Below, one piece after another: positions 6,554-14,793 of a DNA stretch of 32,392 nt. Location of the stretch: positions 1 through 32,392 of the forward strand of contig CAVOBC010000008.1 in assembly GCA_963693635.1 (NCBI GenBank). The letters are read 5' to 3'. Below the pieces are notes generated by a model. That model was not told the DNA's origin. It was given only the letters and a program-made list of their open reading frames with translations, and did no database searches. The DNA comes from CAVOBC01 sp963693635 (lineage in GTDB: Bacteria > Pseudomonadota > Gammaproteobacteria > Pseudomonadales > Azotimanducaceae). The stretch's first letter is position 1. Each line of letters starts with the position of its first letter. Made by a program: the position numbers and the translations under genes.

Positions 6554-7351
6554 ATGAATGCCACCACTATCGCCGACGCTGGTTTCCTAACCATTAAGGG
6601 ACGGGACGCTCTCAAGTTTCTGCAGGGCTACACGACCAACGATCTCGACACGCTGGGCCCTGACGGTGGTCTCGGCGCGATGTGCAATCTCAAGGGGCGC
6701 ATGCTGACCAGCTTTCGCATCGCCGCCATCGAAGACGGCTTCATGCTGCGCATGCATCGACCGCTCGTACCAAAGACGATTGACTTTCTGTCTCGCTACA
6801 TCGTCTTCTCAAAAGCGGCGATGTGCGATGTGAGCGATGACTACGTCGCCGTCGGCATAGACTCCGACGTGCGCCCGTCGGCTGACGCCTTCGGCAAAAC
6901 GATCCTGTCGGCCATCGGGTTAGACAACCTGTTTGAAGCCTGGCTACCAGCCGCGGCGAGCAGCAAAGTTTCGATCGGTCATGACGAAACCGAATGGGCG
7001 TTCGCCGAAATAGCGGCTGGCATCGCCTGGGTTCACGAGGCGACGACCGAAGCCTTCCTGCCGCAGATGTTTGGCTACGCGGAGATCGGCGGCATTAGCT
7101 TCGACAAGGGTTGTTACCTCGGTCAGGAAATCGTCGCACGGATGGAATATCGCGGCGAGCTGAAGCGACACTTGCGGCACGCGACCACCGCCGGTCATGC
7201 CAGCGTCGGTGACGAGATCACCGATGGCGGAAAGGGCGCCGGCAGCGTCGTCGCCAGCGCCCGGCGTGACAACTGCACCCACCTGCTTGCGGTCCTGCGT
7301 GACGATGCCGGGGCGTTGACGGTTCACGGTGAATCCGTCGACCTGACCTGA
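6554..7351 (+). CDS. ygfZ: Folate-binding protein YgfZ (tRNA-modifying / Fe-S cluster repair)
   Basis: This 265-residue member of the GcvT-like folate-binding family helps assemble or repair certain Fe-S enzymes in a tetrahydrofolate-dependent way, including MiaB-type tRNA modification. The signature KGCYLGQE is at 185-192 and contains the functional Cys187. The N terminus (LKFLQGYTTNDLDTL) is typical. It is slightly shorter than E. coli YgfZ (326 residues), as in many other proteobacteria. It is divergent from sdhE-ygfX, the order found in E. coli, consistent with a flavin and Fe-S maintenance neighbourhood. The start is ATG at 6554, without a clear ribosome binding site. Confidence 0.93.
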   Translation: MNATTIADAGFLTIKGRDALKFLQGYTTNDLDTLGPDGGLGAMCNLKGRMLTSFRIAAIEDGFMLRMHRPLVPKTIDFLSRYIVFSKAAMCDVSDDYVAVGIDSDVRPSADAFGKTILSAIGLDNLFEAWLPAAASSKVSIGHDETEWAFAEIAAGIAWVHEATTEAFLPQMFGYAEIGGISFDKGCYLGQEIVARMEYRGELKRHLRHATTAGHASVGDEITDGGKGAGSVVASARRDNCTHLLAVLRDDAGALTVHGESVDLT

Positions 7352-7706
7352 CCTGCCCGCCCGGGGCAACTGCATCCGTCGCCGCGTAATCTCTGCGCAC
7401 GTTCAATGGGCACATCGACTCCTGCGAGGGTATCCACCGATGTCACGGTGCTCACTCCGTCCCTGGGCACTCGATGCTTCTCCGCTTCTCCGGCGGGCGC
7501 TCATGCCCTGTGACCACTCTCTCATTCTCTTAGCGGGCCGCCCGGGCCGCAGATAGCGACAAACTGCCAGATGCGTTTTTCGCCCGAGCGTGCCTCGCTT
7601 TTTCTCCCGAATTGTCTATACCTAAAGCTAGTGGTTTCGACCAGCCCGTGAACGGGTCGAACGGACCGGGGCATGCCCCTTCTAATCAGCTGAAGGGGAG
7701 CTGCCA
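7352..7706. other. Noncoding gap with palindromes before the HDOD pseudogene
   Basis: No gene was found in these 355 bp. The 3' part holds two adjacent inverted repeats: ttcga...tcgaa with an inner cccg/cggg (7636-7661), and the perfect palindrome ggggcatgcccc (7668-7679). Both lie shortly before the aaggggag ribosome binding site of the HDOD gene and may be remnants of its regulation. Confidence 0.6.
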
Positions 7707-8585
7707 ATGACCGCACGTCCGCAAGCCCACTCCGAATACTCATGGACAGGGAAGCCAATGGAACAGTCGATCCCGGAAATCAAGGAGGAGATCCTCACCG
7801 CCATCGAACGCGATGCTCTGATTCTGCCAACGATGCCCGAAGTCGCGTTGCGCGTGAAAGAAGCCCCGAGGATGAAAACGCGACCGCGTCGACGCTCACC
7901 CGTGTTATCGGCAACGACGTCGCATTATCAGCACGCATCATCAAGGTCGCGAACAGCCCGATGGTTCGTGGTGCGCAGGTCATTGAGGACTTACAGATGG
8001 CGATCAGCCGGATGGGTGTGCAACAAACCGGAAACCCCGCGATGGGCATCGCCATGGAGCAACTCTTCCAGGCAACGTCGGACGCGGTTGACTTCCATCT
8101 GCGAGAATCGTTGGGAGCACTCGACCGAGGTCGCCTCGTTGAGCTATGTCCTATGCGATCACTTTACCGACCTGCGCGCTGATCAGGCGACGCTCGCCGG
8201 TCTGGTCCATGAAATCGGCGTTCTGCCGATTCTCGCCTGGGCTGACGACCGCGACTGGTCCGACGAAAAAACCCGCGATATCACCAGCGCGTTGCATCCA
8301 CTCCTGGGCGCCAAAATATTACAGGAGTGGGACTTCCCACGTGAGATTCAATTGATTTCAGAAGACTACACAGCTTTCAATCGTCGTTGTCACAACACCG
8401 ACTATTTTGATGTTGTTATGGTATCTATTTTTAATACACGCGTTGGCACAGACCATCCGCACGCCGGCATCCCATGGTCTGATATTCAAGCATTTGAACA
8501 CCTTGGCATCGACCTCGATATCATCTTTGGCGATCAGGAAGGCATGGAAGAAGAGGTCGAAGCAGCGCAAGACGTGTTCGCCTGA
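7707..8585 (+). pseudogene. HDOD-domain signalling protein, broken by two frameshifts
   Basis: HDOD proteins are HD-GYP-like regulators found in bacterial signalling. The protein can be assembled only by changing frame twice. It starts in frame at 7707 (aaggggag upstream; ATG 7758 also possible) and reads to ILPTMPEVALRVKEA near 7862. It continues one frame away as EDENATASTLTRVIGNDVALSARIIKVANS up to about 8105. It then returns to the first frame as WEHSTEVASLSYVL and GLVHEIGVLPILAW, ending at 8585. The net shift is zero: a one-base loss near 7862-7869, then a one-base gain near 8104-8112. Both frames carry family-like sequence, so this is decay or sequence error, not overlapping genes. The intact protein would be about 290 residues. 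Confidence 0.8.
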
Positions 8586-8603
8586 ACCCACCGGTTCAGA
8601 TAC

Positions 8604-8621
8604 CCGTCAGGACCCTGACGG
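8604..8621. terminator. Hairpin between convergent pseudogenes
   Basis: ccgtcagg (8604-8611) and cctgacgg (8614-8621) form a perfect 8-bp inverted repeat between the stop of the HDOD gene and the end of the convergent phosphotransferase pseudogene. The position suits a bidirectional terminator. The T tracts are short, so the assignment is tentative. Confidence 0.5.
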
Positions 8622-8624
8622 CCC

Positions 8625-9612
8625 TTATACCTCCGCGAGTTCCGCCAGCACGGAAGCGATCACTGAATTCGCTTCCACGTTCTGTTCAACCGAATCGTTA
8701 ATCGACCAAACGTTGGCCAGAACGAAGTCAACATAACCGGCGCGAGCGATATCAGTCTGCAAGTGACCGGTGATCTCTGTCATGCCGCGACTGCGCGCTT
8801 ACAGCCTTTCGCGCACATGCCATGGCCTCACCCTCTCCGACGCCACGGCAAGCCGACTCTCCGCCGGCCCGTTGCCATCGATGTAGGTGTCACCCAGGAA
8901 GTTGTGAACGAATCGACCGCACTCCATGACAGCGGGAGCAATCACGCCTTTCGGATCGATCGCAAGCCATCCCCGCACCGAATTATGTTCTCGTGATGCA
9001 GGTCGCCGTGGATCAGTTGATCCTCACCCACCAGTTTGTGCCTCAGTTGTTCCGCACGTTGCAGGTGCCGATAGAAACCCGGATGTGACCGTGGCCGACC
9101 CAAGGATCGGAATCGCTCAAATGCGCGTTCAAGCCACTCCCAATAGTGGGGGAACTCGTGGTCTTTGGGGACATCTCGCGCGAGCGCGTTCGCCACCCGC
9201 CCGAACACGCGGCCCGCCTCGCCATCGTCATCGCAGTCACGCAGCCATGCGCCGGGCGACACGCGCTCAATGAGCATCCCGCAATGCGCTGCATCCGTCG
9301 CCAGAAAACGCGCTGCCCCCCGACTGTCATAGAGCGCAAGCACCACCCTCTTAGTCAATTGCTCCGGCTCCGGCAAGCCAACCTGCAGCACGACCGGTTC
9401 ACTACCACGTTCAGCAAATATCACGCGGTCGCAAACATACCCGCCATTCGCGAGTGGCCCCAGGGCGAGCCCCCAGGTGCGCTGACAGGCATCAATGCAT
9501 GCGATCGCCCGCCGTGGCCACCCGGCCGCACCTCGCCAAATTCGACAGCGAGCCTTGCCCTGTTGGTATCACCGTAGCTGTACCGGGACTCGATCTCATC
9601 GAGATTGAGCAT
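8625..9612 (-). pseudogene. APH(6)/hydroxyurea-type phosphotransferase, degraded
   Basis: The protein-kinase-like core is clear: LIHGDLHHENIIRCGDGLR (catalytic loop), then DPKGVIAPAVMECGRFVHNF (DPKG replaces DFG in this family). Four lesions or junctions are needed to restore it. The N terminus begins at ATG 9612 and changes frame near 9510, after which AIACIDACQRTWGLALGPL joins the main frame through 9424. A one-base loss near 8950 separates the catalytic loop from DPKG. An in-frame TAA at 8799-8801 interrupts the C terminus, which continues as YVDFVLANVWSIND to a stop at 8625. The gene starts 3 bp after mmsB, so it was probably the last gene of the valine operon transcript. The family includes streptomycin and hydroxyurea kinases, but most members have unknown substrates; resistance should not be assumed. 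Confidence 0.8.
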
Positions 9613-9615
9613 TGG

Positions 9616-10509
9616 TCAGTCTGCGGGTTCCGAGTACAACTGCTGGATGCTGGAGAAGTCTATGCGCCCCCGACCCCGTCGTTGCTGCTGCAGATACAGA
9701 CTGCGCGCGAGCGAACCCATGGGCGTGAGTGAACCGGACGCGAGCGCGGTTTCGGTCGCAAGCCCCAGATCCTTGACCATCAGGTCTACCAGAAACCCGC
9801 CGCTGTAATCGTTGCTGGCCGGGACGTTGTCCATCACACCCGGGTATGGGTTGTAGACCTCCAGGGCCCAGTTGCCGCCCGAACTGACCCGCATAATGTT
9901 AGACAGTACGGACGGGTCGAGGCCGTTGTCGACGCCCATCTGAAGCGCCTCGGCGGTACCTGCCATGAGTACCGAGAGCAACATATTGTTGCAGATCTTC
10001 GCTGTTTGCCCGGCCCCGGCACCACCGGCATGAAGGACATTCTTGCCCATGTCCTTGAGGACTGGTTCTGCGCGCGCGAAGGCGTCCACTGCACCGCCCA
10101 CAATGAAGGTCAACGTTCCGGCAACGGCACCGCCAACCCCGCCCGAGACAGGCGCATCGAGCATCGTGATACCACGCTCGGCCGCCGCTGTGCTCACCAT
10201 CTGAGTAGATGCCGAGGATATGGTGCTGCAGTCGATGACGAGCGACGCTGGGTCAATCGCAGTGAGCAAACCGGCCTCCCCCAAATAAAGGCCCTCGACA
10301 TGAACTGATGCCGGCAACATCGAAACGACGATGTCAACGTCGGCAACGGTTGCAGCCGCAGAACGACCTGCAACCGCGCCGATGCCGACAGCGGTTTCGA
10401 TCGACGCAGGCACAATGTCAAAGACGGTGACGCCGTGGCCCTTTTTGAGAAGGTTCGCCACCATCGGCGCGCCCATGTTGCCAAGTCCGATAAATCCGAT
10501 CGAAGTCAT
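9616..10509 (-). CDS. mmsB: 3-hydroxyisobutyrate dehydrogenase MmsB
   Basis: This 297-residue enzyme oxidises 3-hydroxyisobutyrate to methylmalonate semialdehyde with NAD+ in valine catabolism. The Rossmann N terminus GFIGLGNMGAPMVANLL (5-21), the substrate motif DAPVSGGVGGAVAGTLTF (118-135) and catalytic Lys171 in GAGQTAKICNN are all present. The C terminus carries the NDYSGGFLVDLMVKDLGLA signature of the beta-hydroxyacid dehydrogenase family. The start is ATG at 10509, with AGGAG about eight bases upstream. It is the fourth gene of the mmsA operon, 113 bp after the hydrolase gene. Confidence 0.95.
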   Translation of the reverse strand: MTSIGFIGLGNMGAPMVANLLKKGHGVTVFDIVPASIETAVGIGAVAGRSAAATVADVDIVVSMLPASVHVEGLYLGEAGLLTAIDPASLVIDCSTISSASTQMVSTAAAERGITMLDAPVSGGVGGAVAGTLTFIVGGAVDAFARAEPVLKDMGKNVLHAGGAGAGQTAKICNNMLLSVLMAGTAEALQMGVDNGLDPSVLSNIMRVSSGGNWALEVYNPYPGVMDNVPASNDYSGGFLVDLMVKDLGLATETALASGSLTPMGSLARSLYLQQQRRGRGRIDFSSIQQLYSEPAD

Positions 10510-10622
10510 GCTCGTGCTCCTGCAAACATTGGTGACTGCCGCGCCTGACCACGAAGGGCCCCTTGCAAACCTACGGTTGGACGATTACGACCTGGAGACA
10601 AGAACGACCTTCGCCAGGACGA

Positions 10623-11738
10623 CTAGCCAAGGTCCGCTAATGGGTTCGCCACGTCGATCTGGAAGTGTGCGAGAACCCAATCGTGCGGCACGGCTCTGTG
10701 ATCAGGATACTGCCAATCCGCATTGCCATCCTTGTCGATGAGAAGCGCCCGAACGCCCTCGGTGAAATCAAGCCGCCACGCACACTGGCAGCCAAGACAG
10801 AACTCCATCTGCAATGTCTCTTCCAACGTCATCAAACGGGCGCGCGCGATCTGCTCAAATATGATGCCCGCGGTTGTTGGGCAACCGTTCCAGAAGCCGC
10901 CAAGCGCGCGTTCGGTCCAGGCGTCCACGTCGCTGAGGCCCGCTGCAGCGTCCGCAAATGCGGCCACCGGATCATCGGCCACGAGTGCCACGTCGACCAA
11001 TGTGCGAACCAGTTCATTGTGACGGTCAAGTTCGCTCGGGGGCATATCATCACGGCTGCAACCGTCGATCGCGCCCCGCAACAATCCGTCATCAAGCACG
11101 CGGTCACCAGTTAGCTCAACCGCCGCAAGCGACGCCATCAACCTGGGCTCATCACCTGAGCTCACCAGATGATTGACCATGCCCACCAGGCGCGCATCCT
11201 CACCGTTCAGATGACACCCGGTCAAGGCAATGAAATGTGCCAGATGTGCCGGCATGTGCGCCAGGAACCACGTGGTACCCGCGTCCGGAAAAAGACCGAT
11301 GGATATTTCCGGCATCGCGAGGCGCGATGTTTCGCTCGCAATGCCGTGACTCGACGCCGACATCATGCCAAGGCCACCGCCCATCACGATGCCGTTGCCC
11401 CAACACACAACCGGCTTGCTGTACGTATGAATCTGGTAATCGAGGCGGTATTCCATCTCGAAGAATCGCTCCGCGTACGGCGCGCGGCCGCCGGGAACCT
11501 CCGCTGTCGACGCGTGCAGTGCCTGGATGTCACCACCGGCGCAAAAGGCACGATCGCCCTCGCCATCGATCAGTACGGCTGCGATGTCGTCGTCTGCGGC
11601 CCACTCCCCCAGTTGACCCATCATGCCCTCGATCATCTCAAGACTCAGGCTGTTGAGCGCCTTGGGCACATTGAGATGAAGATGACCGATCTGTTTGCCG
11701 GGTGTCTCGATGGTCGAGACCACTAAGGTGTCAGGCAT
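10623..11738 (-). CDS. 3-hydroxyisobutyryl-CoA hydrolase
   Basis: This crotonase-fold thioesterase releases free 3-hydroxyisobutyrate from its CoA ester so that MmsB can act on it. Its 371 residues match the HIBCH subgroup rather than ordinary hydratases of about 260. FCAGGDIQALH (65-75), WGNGIVMGGGLGMM (113-126, oxyanion hole) and MPEISIGLFPDAGTTW (142-157), with Glu144 and Asp152, fit the HIBCH active site. The start is ATG at 11738, preceded by GGAG seven bases away. The start overlaps the end of the upstream hydratase gene by 8 bp, indicating translational coupling. Confidence 0.93.
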   Translation of the reverse strand: MPDTLVVSTIETPGKQIGHLHLNVPKALNSLSLEMIEGMMGQLGEWAADDDIAAVLIDGEGDRAFCAGGDIQALHASTAEVPGGRAPYAERFFEMEYRLDYQIHTYSKPVVCWGNGIVMGGGLGMMSASSHGIASETSRLAMPEISIGLFPDAGTTWFLAHMPAHLAHFIALTGCHLNGEDARLVGMVNHLVSSGDEPRLMASLAAVELTGDRVLDDGLLRGAIDGCSRDDMPPSELDRHNELVRTLVDVALVADDPVAAFADAAAGLSDVDAWTERALGGFWNGCPTTAGIIFEQIARARLMTLEETLQMEFCLGCQCAWRLDFTEGVRALLIDKDGNADWQYPDHRAVPHDWVLAHFQIDVANPLADLG

Positions 11739-12510
11739 TCCTAAACTCCGCCGACCGTTTCTCCAGGAAGGCGCTCACGCCCTCTTTTTGATCCGCAGTA
11801 TCAAAGAGGTCGATGAACATCTCCCGCTCACGAGCCAGCGCGTTCTTCTGGTTGCCGCCCAGCCTCGCCTCGTGAATCAATCGCTTGCAGGACGCAACCG
11901 CAATCGGACTCTGTTTGCCCGCGGCGGCCGCAAGCTTAAGTGCCGCCTCCAGCGACTTGCCGGTTTCGACGACCTCTTCTACGAGGCCGATGCGCAGCGC
12001 AGTCTGCGCATCAATCGTCTCGCCACAGAGGATCATGCGCTTGGCCCAACCCTCACCGACGAGCCATGGCAGATTCTGGGTGCCGCCGCCACAGGGCAAC
12101 AAGCCAACCGATGCCTCCGGCAGCGCGACTTTAGCCTGCGCTTCGCAAATTCGAATGTCACAGGCCAGAGCGCATTCGAGCCCTCCGCCCATCGCATAAC
12201 CATTGATCGCAGCAATCGAGACGCCGCGGAAGGCTGCCAATGCCTCAAACGCCTCACCAAACCGGCGCGCCATCTGGCGCGCGACCGCCTTGTCGCCATC
12301 GGCGAAAGACTTGAGATCCGCGCCTGCCGAGAAGAATCGACCACCCGCGCCGGTCACGACGAGTGCGAACACGGCGGGATCCGCATTCAGGCTGGCCATC
12401 AGCTCAACCAGCGCCCCGAGGTTATCTTCGGTCCACGTGTTGGCAGGCGGATTGTCGATGGTCACGAGCGCCGTGTGCCCCCGGCGTTCCCACAGCAACG
12501 TGTTATCCAT
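11731..12510 (-). CDS. Enoyl-CoA hydratase (probable methacrylyl-CoA hydratase)
   Basis: This 259-residue crotonase-family hydratase has both catalytic glutamates: Glu112 in GGGLECALACD and Glu132 in LPEASVGLLPCGGG. The oxyanion-hole segment FFSAGADLKSF (59-69) is also present. Because it sits between mmsA and the hydroxyisobutyryl-CoA hydrolase, its likely job is hydration of methacrylyl-CoA to 3-hydroxyisobutyryl-CoA. That substrate is inferred from context; the sequence alone shows only an enoyl-CoA hydratase. The start is ATG at 12510, 2 bp after the mmsA stop. Confidence 0.9.
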   Translation of the reverse strand: MDNTLLWERRGHTALVTIDNPPANTWTEDNLGALVELMASLNADPAVFALVVTGAGGRFFSAGADLKSFADGDKAVARQMARRFGEAFEALAAFRGVSIAAINGYAMGGGLECALACDIRICEAQAKVALPEASVGLLPCGGGTQNLPWLVGEGWAKRMILCGETIDAQTALRIGLVEEVVETGKSLEAALKLAAAAGKQSPIAVASCKRLIHEARLGGNQKNALAREREMFIDLFDTADQKEGVSAFLEKRSAEFRNA

Positions 12511-12512
12511 CG

Positions 12513-14006
12513 TTACTTCAGTGCAATCGTGGTGTTGACGCTCGCGACTGCGTCGTCCTCAAACCAGCGCGAAATCACCGTCTTGGTTTCGGTGTAGAAG
12601 CGCACACCTTGCTTGCCATACGCGTGCTGATCGCCAAAGAACGAATTCTTCCAGCCGGTGAACGAAAAGAATGGCAGCGGCACCGGAATAGGGATGTTGA
12701 TACCGACCTGGCCGACCTCAATCTCATTCTGAAAGCGCCGCGCCGCACCACCGGAAGAAGTGAAGAGCGATGTGCCGTTGCCGAATGGATTAGCATTGAT
12801 AATCTCAATTGCCTCCGCCAAGTTCGCCGCATTGAGCGTGACGAGCACCGGGCCAAAGATCTCGTCGCGATAGATCGACATTTCGGTCGTGACGTCGGAA
12901 AAGAGCGTTGGGCCAACCCAGTTGCCGTCCGGCAAACCGTCGACCGTACAACCCGACCCGTCGAGTACGCAGGTAGCACCCTCGTCCTTGCCCCGTTCGA
13001 TGTAGCCCAGAATCCGCTCGTGCGCGGCAACGCTGATCTGTGGGCCATACCCAGCGCCGTCATCATCCCACGCCCCCGGGCGAACCTTACCCATCGCCGC
13101 AGCGATGTCATCGACCCAGCCGCCGGCATCGCCGACGAGTACCGCAACCGAAATCGCCATGCAACGTTGCCCGGCCGCACCCATCGATGCCCCCACCAAT
13201 GCGCTGATCGCCTGATCCTTGGTGGCATCCGGCATGACCACCATGTGGTTCTTTGCGCCCGCCATGCACTGGACACGCTTCAGGTTCTGGGTCGCCGTGC
13301 GGTAGACGTGCTGGCCGACCGGCACGGACCCAACAAAAGAAATTGCTTTAGTATCAGGATGATTGAGCAGTGCATTGACCTGATCCTTACCGCCGTGCAC
13401 GACCTGCAAAACGTTGGCAGGAAAGCCGCACTGGTAGAACAGCTCGAGCAGACGGTTAGGCGTCATCGGGTCCTGTTCAGACGGCTTGAGAATGAAAGTA
13501 TTGCCGCACGCGATGGCGAGCGGAAACATCCACAGAGGAATCATCGCCGGAAAGTTGAACGGGGTGATGCCGACGCAAACGCCAAGCGGCTGCAGGTAAC
13601 TGTGGGTGTCGATACCTCGCGATACGTTCTCGGACGTCTCGCCCATCATTAGTGACGGAATATTGCAGGCCTGCTCGACCACCTCGATGCCGCGCCAGAC
13701 ATCACCCTGAGCGTCCGTGAAGGTCTTGCCGGTTTCCTGGCTCAGAATCTCTGCGATGTTGTCCTGCTCATCCTTAAGCAGCATCTGGTATTTCATGAGC
13801 AGGCGCACGCGCTCCGATGCGGGGACCGTCTTCCAGCTTTGAAATGCTTCACCCGCGCGCTCAACGGCAAGATCGATCTCAGTTTGTGTCGTCATCGGTG
13901 CGTGTGTCAGCACCGCCTGGTTGGCCGGATTCGTTACCGGAATGGATTCACTGGCAGCGCTCTGTCGGAACGCGCCGTCGATGTAGATTGGGAGGTGATT
14001 GGCCAT
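12513..14006 (-). CDS. mmsA: Methylmalonate-semialdehyde dehydrogenase (CoA-acylating) MmsA
   Basis: This 497-residue aldehyde dehydrogenase superfamily enzyme converts methylmalonate semialdehyde, NAD+ and CoA to propionyl-CoA and CO2, closing valine (and part of thymine) catabolism. Visible features are GITPFNFPAMIPLWMFP (146-162), the cofactor Lys174 in LKPSEQDP and the catalytic Cys282 in SMGAAGQRCMAIS. The start is ATG at 14006, giving MANHLPIYIDG, the usual MmsA N terminus; the frame stays open to 14096 without family similarity. It is first in a tight operon with the hydratase, hydrolase and mmsB. The isobutyryl-CoA dehydrogenase step is not encoded here. Confidence 0.96.
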   Translation of the reverse strand: MANHLPIYIDGAFRQSAASESIPVTNPANQAVLTHAPMTTQTEIDLAVERAGEAFQSWKTVPASERVRLLMKYQMLLKDEQDNIAEILSQETGKTFTDAQGDVWRGIEVVEQACNIPSLMMGETSENVSRGIDTHSYLQPLGVCVGITPFNFPAMIPLWMFPLAIACGNTFILKPSEQDPMTPNRLLELFYQCGFPANVLQVVHGGKDQVNALLNHPDTKAISFVGSVPVGQHVYRTATQNLKRVQCMAGAKNHMVVMPDATKDQAISALVGASMGAAGQRCMAISVAVLVGDAGGWVDDIAAAMGKVRPGAWDDDGAGYGPQISVAAHERILGYIERGKDEGATCVLDGSGCTVDGLPDGNWVGPTLFSDVTTEMSIYRDEIFGPVLVTLNAANLAEAIEIINANPFGNGTSLFTSSGGAARRFQNEIEVGQVGINIPIPVPLPFFSFTGWKNSFFGDQHAYGKQGVRFYTETKTVISRWFEDDAVASVNTTIALK

Positions 14007-14096
14007 TTTAGACTCTCGATTTGCGAGGGCGCATTGTCGTTCCGCGCACCCGCCAATGTCCAGACGCGGTATCCGTCCCATGGCCGCAGGTGACAT

Positions 14097-14789
14097 TCAG
14101 ACCGTTCGGGCCCAATCGATGGGATCGACGCCGCGATCCTGAAGGTAGGCATTGCACATAGAGAAGTGTTTACAGCCGAAAAAGCCGCGACTCGCCGAGA
14201 GCGGCGAGGGGTGGGGTGATGTGAGGACCAGATGGCGGGAACGATCAATCATAGCGCCCTTTTTCTGAGCGTACGCGCCCCACAGCATGAAGACGATGCT
14301 GCTCCGTTCGGCATTGAGCACGTTGACAACCTGGTCGGTGAACCGCTCCCAGCCCTTGCCCTGGTGCGATGCCGCCCGTCCCTTCTCCACGGTTAGCACA
14401 CTGTTTAGCAGCAAAACACCCTGGTCCGCCCAACCCTGCAAAGCGCCATGCGGAAACTTGAAACCCCCAAGATCAAGATCATCGATGATCTCGCGAAAGA
14501 TGTTGAGCAGCGACGGTGGCGGACGCACATCCTCGCGCACCGAGAAGCAAAGCCCATGCGCCTGCCCGGGTCCGTGATACGGGTCTTGTCCGAGAATGAC
14601 CACCCGGACCCGCTCGAATGACGTTGCGTCAAGCGCAGCAAAGTACTCGTCGCCGCGCGGGTAGATCGTCTTGCCACGTTTGCGCTCAGCGACAAGAAAC
14701 GCCCGCAACTCCTGCATGTACGGTTCGCTAAACTCACCGTCAAGTCGAGCCAGCCAGGACGCCGAGAGGGCAACGCGGCTGTCGACCAC
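14097..14789 (-). CDS. ung: Uracil-DNA glycosylase (family 1)
   Basis: This 230-residue base-excision repair enzyme removes uracil from DNA. The water-activating motif GQDPYHG is at 67-73 (Asp69) and the minor-groove loop HPSPLSA at 193-199 (His193). GWADQGVLLLNSVLTVE lies between. All key residues are intact and the length is typical. The start is GTG at 14789, with GGGAG eight bases upstream inside the last codons of lysS. Only 4 bp separate it from the lysS stop, so ung is probably cotranscribed with prfB-lysS. Confidence 0.97.
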   Translation of the reverse strand: MVDSRVALSASWLARLDGEFSEPYMQELRAFLVAERKRGKTIYPRGDEYFAALDATSFERVRVVILGQDPYHGPGQAHGLCFSVREDVRPPPSLLNIFREIIDDLDLGGFKFPHGALQGWADQGVLLLNSVLTVEKGRAASHQGKGWERFTDQVVNVLNAERSSIVFMLWGAYAQKKGAMIDRSRHLVLTSPHPSPLSASRGFFGCKHFSMCNAYLQDRGVDPIDWARTV

Positions 14790-14793
14790 CCGA

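Noticed and set aside
12363..13652. 429-codon plus-strand open frame opposite mmsA
   Set aside because: It is the antisense shadow of a gene with clear family motifs, is rich in Arg and His as expected for such shadows in G+C-rich DNA, and shows no domain.
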